From the NCBI RefSeq assembly GCF_050947875.1, contig NC_134571.1:225070024-225134023 (forward strand): a stretch of DNA of 64,000 nucleotides, read 5' to 3'. Positions 54,851-64,000 of the stretch are shown in pieces; the stretch's first letter is position 1, and each line of letters opens with the position of its first letter. The position numbers were made by a program, and so were the translations under genes. The notes beneath the pieces are model-generated. The model saw only the letters and a list, made by a program, of their open reading frames with translations, made no database searches and was not told where the DNA came from. The DNA is from Dermacentor variabilis. Its lineage: Eukaryota > Arthropoda > Arachnida > Ixodida > Ixodidae.

Positions 54851-57139
54851 TGATGATAGAGGCCTTCGTCCTGCAGTGGCCATAAAATGGTCTACTGCTG
54901 ATGATAATGATGATGGTGATGACGAAGGCGACTAAATAATACGCGCGCATTAAACTGAAGGAAGCAAATTAAGATTATCGCATATTTGCAGCGTTGTTAG
55001 CAGAAATATAATATTTGTGTTGCTCTAATTGCTGCTCGAACAACGAAGCGACCAATATTTGAGATATTTGTGTTAGATTTGACGATCAATATCGAGCCTA
55101 TATGGAATTTGCTAGAGAAATGCTTTTACATTAGGCGGATAAAAAGAATCTCTGGTTTCATTCTATTCTCCTACCCAACTCCTATATGCCGAATAACTTA
55201 ATGTTGAGTGAGTCTATCGTCTTGCGTAAACTGCAGAAAAAAGCTGCTGCTGTGAGTAGTTGAGAGAAGGCCGGAAGCGCTGCCAAAAGTTCCACTCGCA
55301 AGGTGAGCAGCAAAAATTACTTTTCACGTCCTGACTGATGTGCTAAGCGGCATGGTCGCGCAGTTAAGAAAACTGCTGCGCTTACAAGACGGTATGATTT
55401 GTACTTTATTGCTGAGCGCAAGACACGAAACGTCTCGACTGCAGTTGAGGTTACGAGTGTGCGTCTCCGAGCTGTTAATCCCGCTTGAGTGACAACGTTT
55501 CGCGCCCCACATCCTTCATCAGAACCGAACGCCGGCGCAGCAGCGATGGTCGGTGATCCGTGATTGCACGCTTCGGTGCAGGCTACTGATTAGGCTACGC
55601 CAGTAGGTTCGTGTAAATGACGGCCTGGGCAACTCTTTGGATGGAATGGCATAATGAAGCGGGGAGAGCGTAAATCATTTTGGCGCTCAGGAAGAAAGCT
55701 TTCGCAAATCTTATGCGTCTATACAACAAGTATCCCCAATGTAGTTAACGCTCGCAGCACTCTCGTCGAGCCCGAATGATAGGCACCAGCTTAAGACCGC
55801 TCGTCTCAAGTCCAAGTGCATTGTGTGTGTGTTCGTAAAAGCTCCGTGCAGCCTTTCTTGTGTTATGAGAATGAAGAACAGGTCACCTTTTGAGACAGTT
55901 ATTGAGATCTGGATCTTCCAATGCAGAAAAATGTCCAGTTCAATTAGAGCAAATCAAGATGTAAAAATGGCATAACGCTCGACTTGTAGCGCTTAGGTAC
56001 GGCGTCGCATGCTTTGTGAATAGCGTACGATTTCTAAGCTACCAAAAGCTTTTCATTGAAAAGTAGAGCACCGCTAATAATAATAAGAACAATAGTAATA
56101 TCGAAACTGTTTGCAATGCTTCTACAATGTATTTGAAGAGCCAGTGGTTAGTGTTAATTCCTTATATTTGACATTTATATACCGACTTTGTAGAAGTTTT
56201 GCAGAAGAATCATTACAATATTTCGTACACGAAATTAAAAAATGTCTATAAGCTACAGGAATAGCCACAATACTATGCAATTATTTAGACATTGAATTTA
56301 TTTATATGCGCGGGAATACTAAAGGAATGTTCATGAACATAGTGTTATTAAGACCAGAGTGCTTGGAGGGATGTACTTCTTCCTTCGCCCGCAATGATGT
56401 TGTGCTGTGTCGATAGGGCAGCGCTAATGACGAACACGCACAGGAGGAAAAATACACGACAACTTTTTTCTTTTTTTGGTCTTCATTGCGTCTTCATCGT
56501 TTTTTTAGCCCCATCAAGATGTCCTACCAGTAGCAATTGGCCCTAATGTCGCTTTTCTGTAGTAGGCCATCAAATTGTGGAGGCGTGGCAGCTAGGCATA
56601 TAGACTGCAATGGCGATTCCAACGACTAGGATCGATGGATGCATGGATGGATGGCGAAATCGATGGATGGTATGAGCGTCCTATATTAAATGTCATGCTG
56701 GGATGCGCAACCGAGGTTTCTTTTTTTCCTATTTCGCCGACTGCCGTAATTACCTATATTATTTGTATTACCAACGAAAACTCCCAGCTTCAAACTTCCT
56801 GAACGATTATTGAAAAATTTCTTAATGCACGCCTGCGTTGCTTGTGGTCTCCCTCCTTTCTGCCACCAAACCTCCAAACGCCATTTACTGACCTTTACTG
56901 CGGACATGTTGACTTTCCTTCTGCTATCCCTGAACGCAAGAACTTTAAGGAAGTCAGTTGGGCCTACACCGACGGGCCGGTGAATATATTCATATTGACA
57001 CGTGCACTCGTTTATCTTTATCGCGTGACCAAGTTCCACTGCCTACCAAATGTTATCGCAAAGCGCAGGACGCGTCTGCATGTATCGGAAGTTTCTGGAA
57101 TATTATGCATGATTCCATCCCCTGTCTGTCACCGAACCT
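54851..57139. other. No recognised feature
   Basis: The start continues the degenerate tga-rich tail (to ~54930). The rest is AT-rich with only short unconvincing frames. A short atgg-rich simple repeat lies at 56636-56670. Confidence 0.45.
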
Positions 57140-57413
57140 TGTGTAATCTGATTGCATGTATGCGCGACGCGAATAGTGTAGAACTTTGTGGAAGACACGC
57201 GGGCCCCAGCGATTAATCTGGAACATTCGAGTACTGGTGTACAAAAACCGACGCGCTTGACCCGCTGATCAGATTTTCGACGATCGCCGGGTGTGTTCGC
57301 CGCAATCGTTGTTCTTTGAGCGTACCCTGCTATTGAGGGCACAAGTTCGCCTAATAAAACGCTAGTTTCGTTAATCACAGTTTTGCTGCCTTTTTCACAG
57401 TCACTACGTGACA
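57140..57413 (+). repeat. Ty3 5' LTR
   Basis: TGTGTAATCTGATTGC at the left end and cactacgtgaca at the right. Contains an aataaaa signal at 57353. The left end is set by similarity to the relic LTR; no 3' LTR survives to confirm it. Confidence 0.75.
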
Positions 57414-57415
57414 TC

Positions 57416-57427
57416 TGGTGGAGGTGC
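57416..57427 (+). other. Primer-binding site, Ty3 element
   Basis: tggtggaggtgc, two bases after the LTR; identical to the site in the 13721-24534 element. Confidence 0.7.
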
Positions 57428-57608
57428 TTTACGTTTATGTACCGGACGCTCCATACAAGCCGTAACCCAAGCCCGGACCGCAAAGACAACACCAACGTCG
57501 TTCCTGAACATCGAGCAAGCCGTAGGCTACAGCAGCTGCCCCCGAAACACGAACTTCTACCAGAGACGACCAAGAAGATCGTCCAGAGACCACCAAAAAA
57601 GCAGTCCA

Positions 57609-58660
57609 ATGGCAGCCGCAGCGGCCCCAATAGTTCTGCAGTAGCCCAGGGAGTCACCGACGTACAGCGGTTCCACATTTGAGAACCCGGAAAGCTGGCT
57701 GGAAATGTATGAGAGGGTCGCTGCGTTTAACAGCTGGAACAGCGACAAGAAGCTGCGACATGTCTATTTCGCAATAGAAGATGCGGCCAGGACGTGGTTC
57801 GAGAATCAAGAAGCCACCTTAACGACGTCAGACCTGTTCCAAACCAGCTTCCTGCAAACATTCACAAGCTTCGTGCGTAAAGAGCGTGCTCTACCGCTAC
57901 TGGAAAACCGAGTACAGCTTCCCAATGAGACCATAGCGATCTTCACGGAGGAGATGGCCCATCTTACTGGCCACGTCGACCCGGAAATGTTGGAGGAGAA
58001 GAAAGTTAGCCTACTCGTGCGTGGTATGAAGGAAGAACTTTTCGTCGGAATTATATGAAGCCCACCGATGACCCTTCGACGAGTTTCTTCGTGAGGCCAC
58101 GAACATCGAGAAGACACTGGAAATGCGGAACCGGCAATTCGACCGCCACACCAACTCAACAAACTACGCCGGGGTTCAATCACTGGCCACCGACGACCTG
58201 CGCGAGACTATCAGGGCAGTCGTACGAGAGGAACTCTTCCTTTCATCGCAGCCTCAGGTGGACTCAATCACCGAAATCGTCAAGGAAGAGGTCCAGCGAT
58301 CGCTTGGAGTTCCCGAGGTGCTAATCACCGCAGCCCCAGCCGGAAGCGACGACCTACGCCGCCGTTTCCTGCGTCAACGTCGCCATCCACGACCACGCCA
58401 GGGCCCTGTAACGCCACAATTCCGTCGTCCACCGCCGCCGCCGCCGCCAGCACGCCTACCCTTCGCCCAGCGCAGCTACCCAAGAAGAGAGATGTCTGGC
58501 GCGCTCATTACCACCGCCCGCTCTGCTACCAGTGCGCAGAAGTGGGTCACGTCTACCGAAGATGCCCATACCGGGAGATGGGACTGCGAGGGTTCGCCAT
58601 TAACGCTAACACGCCACGACCACAGGTTGGAGACCGACCTTCCGACATCGAAGATTACCT
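57609..58660 (+). pseudogene. Ty3 gag
   Basis: ATG at 57609 (MAAAAAPIVLQ) is followed by a stop at 57642. The capsid core continues: FENPESWLEMYERVAAFN, KKLRHVYFAIEDAARTWF, FTEEMAHLTGHVDPEMLEEK. A second stop falls at 58056. In another frame come DDLRETIRAVVREELF and VKEEVQRSLGVPE, a Pro-rich linker, and the knuckle CYQCAEVGHVYRRC at about 58518. The knuckle fits CX2CX4HX4C. Few lesions are needed to explain the broken frame, so this copy is fairly young. Confidence 0.85.
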
Positions 58661-59079
58661 CGCCGCTACCCAGTGGAGCTCTCGACGACCATAACCAGGC
58701 CACTACCTGTCGCTGTAACGCCGTCCATATACTGGCCCAGCCCGGGGCCGCTCTGCGAGCCCATATCCGGAAGACTAAAAGCAGTAACCAATGGGGGCGC
58801 GGTTGCTGTTCGTCGAACTGACGAAGATTTCATTTCATTTCATTTTATTTGGGCCCATTTACAAGCAAATGGAGGGGGCCAAGGTGATCCTCCGCCGCCG
58901 AGGAAGACGCCGAAGAGGCTATATCGACGGCATAACAACGACACGCCGCCGTCCCGACGAAGTCTGAAAGCAAAGAATATGCCGACGAAAGACGACCTGA
59001 CGCCGCCACGCACCAGCCACAGGTCAACGGGACGCAGCCGTGACGCGACGCCAAGGCCGAACTGTAACTCCAGACAAAG

Positions 59080-59560
59080 AACCACCGACTTCGACGTGCT
59101 TCTAGACGGCCACGCAGTCACCGCCTTAGTCGACAACGGGCCGATTACTCCGTCATGAGGGGGCACATTGCCGCCCAGTTGAAGACAGGTATGACTGCAC
59201 CGGAAGGCCCTCAAATTCGGACCGCTGGAGGGCACCTCATTACGCCGACTGGAATCCGCACGGCAAGAATTACTATTCGTGAATGGACTTGCCCTGCCAC
59301 CTTCGTTATCCTCCAACAGTGTTCACGAGACGTCATTCTCGGCATGGACTTCCTGAACCAACATGGCGCAATCATTGATCTGAAGTCGAAATTGATAACG
59401 CTCTCGAAAGATCAAGCGATACCGCTGGAGAGCTTTCGTAGTCACCACGCCTTGAGTGTGCTCGAAGATCAAGTGAGCAGCCCGTCGCGCTCCAGCATTA
59501 TTATTTCCCTCCGCACCGAAGCACCCGGTGAAGTAGAAGGCGTCATCAAGGGCGACTAAC
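59080..59560 (+). pseudogene. Ty3 protease
   Basis: DFDVLLDGHAVTALVDNG shows the active-site loop with Asn for the usual Thr or Ser of DTG. A one-base shift then leads to RGHIAAQLKTGMTAPEGPQI, AGGHLITPTGIRTARITI and CSRDVILGMDFLNQHGAIID, the conserved C-terminal block. Function is unlikely. Confidence 0.8.
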
Positions 59561-59949
59561 GTCTACTACTCCACCGTGAAATTTGCGTCGCAACAGGGAT
59601 CGCTGGACTGCACGGAGGAAAAACGAAGGTGTTCCTGACAAACTTCAGCCAGGAGTTCAAGCATGTCAACAAAGGCAGGACAATCGCGTAGATCGAGGAA
59701 CTTGTAGAAACCAGCAATGATTTTGTCCTCTCGGATTCTGCCGCATGTACCCTGATGAGCATAATTCCCGAACAGGACTTCGACATAAATCCAAGTCTCC
59801 CCATGAGTAATCAGCAACAGGTCAGAAGTCTTGTCAGACGATACAAAGAGTACTTTTCGACGTCATCGAGGATTCGACGAACACCAGTCGCAAAGCAACG
59901 CGTAATAACTGAAGAGTGCGCTCGACCACTCCGCCAGAGAACTTAGCTA

Positions 59950-60861
59950 GTGTCGACGCGAGAACGTGACGCTATTAGGCAAGAAGTCGACAAAATGCTG
60001 CGCGACAACATCGTCCAGCCGTCGAAAAGCCCGTGGGCATCTCCTGTGGTCTTGGTGAAGAAAAAGGACGGAACCCTACGTTTGTGCGCCGACTATCGTC
60101 GACTAAACAAGATCACGAAGAGGGACGTATACCCTCTCCCGCGGATAGACGACGTATTGGATCGGCTCTGCAATGCTAAATACTCCTCATCGATGGACCT
60201 CGAGTCTGGCTACTCGAAGAAAGAAGTCGACGAGAGAGATCGCGAAGAGACCGCCTTCATGACGCCAGACGGCCTCTACGAGTTCAAGGTCGTGCCATTC
60301 GGACTGTGCTCGGCGCCTGCAACGTTTCAGCGCGTCATGGACACGGTGTTAGCAGTATTGAAGCGGCAGATGTTTCTTATTTACTTGGATGACGTCGTTG
60401 TCATCGCCGAAAATTTCGACGCTCACCTTAGGCGGCTTGCGACAGTATTAGATGCCATGAAGTCATCAGGGCTCACTCTGAAGCCGGAAAAGTGGCGCTT
60501 CGCTTACGATGAGCCTATGTTCCTAGGCCATGTCATCAGCAACTGTGGAGTCCACCCCGACCCGCAGAAGACAACTGCCATGTTCCCGCAGCCCGTCGAC
60601 AAGAATACAGTGCGTATAATCCTTGGCATGTGCGCCTACTACAGGCGCTTTGTCAAAGACTTTTCACGCATTGCGGAGCCGCTAACACATCTAACCAAAT
60701 GTGATACCGTGTTCAAGTGGGAAACGCAGCAGGCCGACGCATTTCAAGAACTCAAGCGACGCATGCAGTCACCGCCGGTACTTGCACACTTCGACGAGGG
60801 TGCCGATACCGAAATCCACACTGACGCCAGTAGCTTAGGCCTCTGTGCCTTGCTAGTATAA
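59950..60861 (+). pseudogene. Ty3 reverse transcriptase
   Basis: 303 open codons covering most of the domain: DNIVQPSKSPWASPVVLVKK, LCADYRRLNKITKRDVYPLP, YSSSMDLESGYSKKEV (motif A), VVPFGLCSAPATFQRVMD (motif B), FLIYLDDVVVIAENFDAHL (YLDD intact), GHVISNCGVHPDPQKT and CAYYRRFVKDFSRIAEPLTH. It ends in EIHTDASSLGLCALL, the start of RNase H, at a stop. The upstream linker (59560-59946) is broken by several stops. The start codon is internal to pol, not a native start. Confidence 0.88.
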
Positions 60862-61249
60862 GAGAAAACACGGACTTAAACGGGTGATAGCTTACGCTAG
60901 CCGGTTGCTGTCAAAAGCGGAAAGCAACTATTCTACGACTGAAAAGGAATGCCTCGCCATCATTTGGGCTTCAGCAAAATTCCTCCCTTGCTTATACGGC
61001 AAGCCATTCAAAGTAGTTAGCGACCATCACGCGTTTTGTTGGCTAGCTCACTTAAAGGACCGTTCCGGACGGATGGCGCGGAGGAGCCTTAGACTGCAAG
61101 AATATGACGTCACGGTAATCTACAAGTCCGGACGAGAACACTCTGACGCCGACTGCCTATCACGCGCCCCCATCGATCACCCGCCGCAAGACAACGAGGA
61201 AAACGACGCCTTCTTTGGAATAATATGCGCGGAAGACTTCTCTAAATAG
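60862..61249 (+). pseudogene. Ty3 RNase H
   Basis: Follows the reverse transcriptase after a stop and frame change. [60 protein letters not shown] and [14 protein letters not shown] carry the conserved Glu, Asp, His and Asp positions. Confidence 0.85.
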
Positions 61250-61745
61250 CAACGAGCAGCCCCGGAGCTAAAAGTCCTCGTCAAGTATTTGAGGGCATTT
61301 AAGCGCGGATTGTCTACGTTAACACTACAAAAAAACCTGCTCGTGAAGAACTTCTCACCAGTCCGCGCCAACTACCTTCTTCTTGTTCCGTCAGCGCTGC
61401 TTCCAGAAGTACTGCACGCCCTACATGACGATCCAACCGCTGGGCACCTCGGTTTCTCCCGGACGCTGTCGAGGATACCGGAAAGGTATTACTGGCCGTG
61501 TCCGACCGCCGACGCCGCACGTTACGTCAAGACATGCCGAGACTGTCAGCGACGAAAGGCACCACCGACAAGGCCAGCTGGATTACTACAGCCGATCGAA
61601 CCTCCTTGCCAACCATTTCAGCAGATCGGGATGGATTTTTGGGACCGTTTCCACATCAATATCCGGAAATAAGTGGATCGTCGTGGCAACGGACTATCTC
61701 AACCGCTTCGCTGAAGCTTAAGCTCTACGCGCATAGGCTTCGAAC
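61250..61745 (+). pseudogene. Ty3 integrase, N-terminal half
   Basis: Zinc-binding region with LHDDPTAGHLGFSRTLSRIP and CRDCQRRKAPPTRPAG gives the His-His-Cys-Cys pattern. The catalytic core begins FQQIGMDFWDRF with the first Asp, and a one-base shift leads to IVVATDYLNRFAEA. The element then stops. Confidence 0.85.
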
Positions 61746-61759
61746 TCAAAAAAAAAAAA

Positions 61760-63206
61760 AATCATTTGCGTCGTTTACAGGCCCCCTTCTTCACCTAACA
61801 CATTTTGTTCAGACCTTCATGATGCCTTAAATAGTCTAATTTTACGGTTGCCTTTCACGCTACTAATACTCCTCGGGGACTGTAACTTTCGTGGTATTAA
61901 CTGGGGCACTGTTCCACCTTCAACGAAACAGTGCTGTTCTGAATATTCCGAATTCATCAGCCTTTGCCTCAAATTCAACCTGCACGAGCCGGTTCTGAAG
62001 CATACTCGATGTTCTACACACTCGGGGGCTAATATCCTAGATTTAATACTCACTACATCGCCAGAATTTGTTTCGCCTCTAACTTACCTACCGGGTATTA
62101 GCGACCATTGTATAATCCAGTGTAATACGCAGTTAACCATGCCGCCTGTTACCTCGTCCAAAGTTATTCGTGATTACATAAAAGCTGATTTTGCTGCAAT
62201 TATTACCGAACTAGAATTTTCATCATCGACTACATTCCAAGTTTCCACTCCTGATCGGTTGAAGAAAACTGGTCATTATTCAAAGAAAAAGCCAACTCCT
62301 TAATTAACCGGTATATACCGCGAAAACGTATTTATTTTAATTCTCGCATACCTTGGTGCAACTCGCGTCTTAAACGTTTAGTGAACAAAAAGAAAATGCT
62401 TTTCTGTCGAGCAAAAATAGCTGGCAGTGATGAGCGTTGGAATGCTTACACAATAGTACTGAGCGACTAGAAGAATGCTATAGCTGAGTCGAAAACAACA
62501 TTTTATCAGCACATGTTACCTTCTTTCTTGAAAGGCAACCCACAGAAATTTCGGAGTGTGGCCAACGCTAAAAAATCTAGTGCCATTGAACTGTGTGATC
62601 TTAACAACGAACCTGTCAATCGCAGCGTCTGTCGCGAAGTGTTGAATGACGCTTTCATCTTTGTATTTTCGGATTCTGTGTTGTGCGCAAGCGTTGTTTT
62701 TCCTGATGTGCAATATTTTCCAATGCTTCCTATTACCAATGACCTTGATGGCGTTGTAAAGTTCATAGAGACCTCAAAAATTTCTTCATGCACTGGAGTA
62801 GGTGGCATCAACTCGAAATTTCTTAAGGAAACTATTACATATTCATCTATAATTCTGAAGGAAATCTTTGCTCAGTCTCTTCAAACCACCATCTTTCCGA
62901 ACGGCTGGAAGGCAGGGATGGCGACTCCCGTACATAGGTCTGGTAATCGTTACTCCCCACTTAATTACAGATAGCTATATCGCTAACCAGCGTTCCCTGC
63001 AAATTAATGAAGCCCATAATTTACTCACACCTGGTTTCATTTGTCGAGTTAAACTTGTTGTTTATTCCCTACCAACACTTTATAAAACATTTTATAAAAC
63101 AGTTTTCGTGCGAAATACAGCTTTTGTCATTAACTAATGATTTATTCCAGGCGATGGATGCTAACGTTATTATTGACTGCATTTTGTTAGACTTCGCCAA
63201 AGCCTT
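61760..63206 (+). pseudogene. CR1-type LINE: endonuclease end and reverse transcriptase start
   Basis: Begins next to an A13 run with ICVVYRPPSSP in one frame. Then LLILLGDCNFRGINWGTVPP, LDLILTTSPEFVSPL and LPGISDHCIIQCN give the C-terminal half of a CR1-type endonuclease. The linker is broken. The reverse transcriptase follows with TGVGGINSKFLKETI, FPNGWKAGMATPVHRSGNRY and ILLDFAKAL (motif A start), where an I-type LINE fragment is inserted. It resumes at 63713. Confidence 0.8.
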
Positions 63207-63712
63207 GAGGAACCCGAGTCAGTATCCTTGGGCTACTCAGATATCCTAAATTATTATAAAGGGGTCAGACTGAAGTACCCACCCCCGGATAAGGATCTAA
63301 GCAGAGAGGATGCTGTTGCATGGCGACAACTGCAGACGGGTACTTTCCCGAATATAAACCTTCTGAATAAAATTTTCCCTACACAATATGAGGCTAAGTG
63401 CCCATGGTGCGGAGAGAAACCAGATCTGTACCACATATCATGGGCCTGTCAAAATATTGAGTCCCCAAATCTATAAAATTAAAAACCCGAGTGCGGAACA
63501 GTCGGAGAGTATGCTTTCCAGCGTAAGCTTGAACGGCCAAAAGCGCCTAGTAGAGCGAGCTCGCGGGTTGGCCATACTCAGTGGAGCCTTGGACTAGGGC
63601 ACCAACCCTGTGATTGCAGACAGAGGAATCCATCAGAAGATGGAAGAGGCCGTCTGAAGCCGCGAAGATCTATTTTCTAGAGCCCAATAAATGTTTTCCG
63701 ATCCGATCCTAT
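63207..63712 (+). mobile_element. I-type LINE 3' fragment inside CR1
   Basis: LSREDAVAWRQLQTGTFPNI, then CPWCGEKPDLYHISWAC and a RGLAILSGALD end. The family tail is cccaataaatgttttccgat. The same C-terminal layout and several identical words occur in the LINE at 18801-24458. It replaces nothing in CR1: FAKAL on the left and FDTVSH-type sequence on the right join across it. A target duplication is not clear. Confidence 0.8.
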
Positions 63713-64000
63713 CGATACTGTTTCACATGCATCTCTACTAACTAAATTAAGTAACCTCAACATTGATCCTAGCGTGCTTGCTTGGATTAAGTGTTTTTGT
63801 CTAACCGTTCACAATTTGTTTATGCAAACCAATGTTTCTCTTCCACTGGCCGAGTAACCTCCGGTTGCGGTCAGTTCCTGACTGACCCTTGCGGAGTAAC
63901 CTCCGCAAGGGTCAGTTCTAGGACCATTATTATTAGGACCATTATTATTTTTAATTTATGTTAATGACCTCCCAGACCAAATTAAATAATCAATTAAGTT
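63713..64000 (+). pseudogene. CR1-type reverse transcriptase, continued
   Basis: Resumes inside motif A (cgatactgtttcacatgc), then SLLTKLSNLNIDPSVLAWIK and NRSQFVYANQC. The motif B region is scrambled by a local inverted repeat (63882-63915), with YVNDLP after it. It runs off the window end. Confidence 0.75.

Larger units (their letters stand above)
57140..61745 (+). mobile_element. Ty3-type LTR retrotransposon, truncated in integrase
   Basis: Plus-strand element with 5' LTR, primer-binding site, gag, protease, reverse transcriptase, RNase H and the first half of integrase. It breaks off at about 61745, where CR1 LINE sequence starts next to an A run. It is the same family group as the gag and LTR relic at 10129-11551 and the LTR scrap at 46800-46965. 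Confidence 0.85.

Overview
This is a gene-poor stretch of arthropod nuclear DNA, almost certainly from a hard tick (Ixodidae). The evidence is a copy of the tRNA-derived tick SINE family Ruka, several non-LTR families whose protein remnants look like those I know from tick genomes, Penelope-like elements with hammerhead-type motifs, and Ty3-type LTR elements. I see no host gene and no structural RNA gene. Nearly every recognisable reading frame belongs to a mobile element, and most are broken. The family names rest on motif reading, not on a database search.

Layout. (1) 1-10128: a satellite with a 40-bp monomer, amplified in ~2.1-kb higher-order blocks and split by a 5'-truncated CR1-type LINE at 7595-8619. 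(2) 10129-11551: the gag end and one LTR of a Ty3 element (minus strand) fused to the satellite edge. (3) 13130-24770: a nested stack. A Penelope-like element is split by a Ty3 element (13721-24534, two 131-bp LTRs, 4-bp target duplication). The right LTR of that Ty3 element is split by an I-type LINE (18801-24458). The LINE is in turn split by a 1.4-kb element carrying a decayed THAP zinc finger. (4) 25343-29582: pieces of an RTE-type LINE in both orientations, with a Ruka SINE inside its 5' region. (5) 29583-34805: a near-complete LINE with RNase H on the minus strand. (6) 34882-40445: mostly unrecognised sequence, with a LINE 3' end and a Penelope-type leader carrying a hammerhead-like motif. 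(7) 40446-44150: a decayed Ty3 pol on the plus strand containing a 370-bp RTE insertion. (8) 44151-48261: unrecognised sequence, a 22-bp tandem repeat, an LTR scrap and a LINE 3' end. (9) 48436-54276: a 5.8-kb, apparently full-length I-type LINE (minus strand) with a 12-bp target duplication, sitting inside an RTE relic. Its ORF1 is intact. (10) 57140-61745: a Ty3 element with LTR, gag and pol, truncated by a CR1 LINE (61760-64000). That CR1 element is itself split by another I-type LINE fragment.

No genes here cooperate in a pathway. The coding content is retroelement machinery (gag, protease, reverse transcriptase, RNase H, integrase, endonuclease, zinc-knuckle ORF1). The value of the window is in insertion history: four junction sets give target duplications or LTR reconstructions precise enough to order the events.
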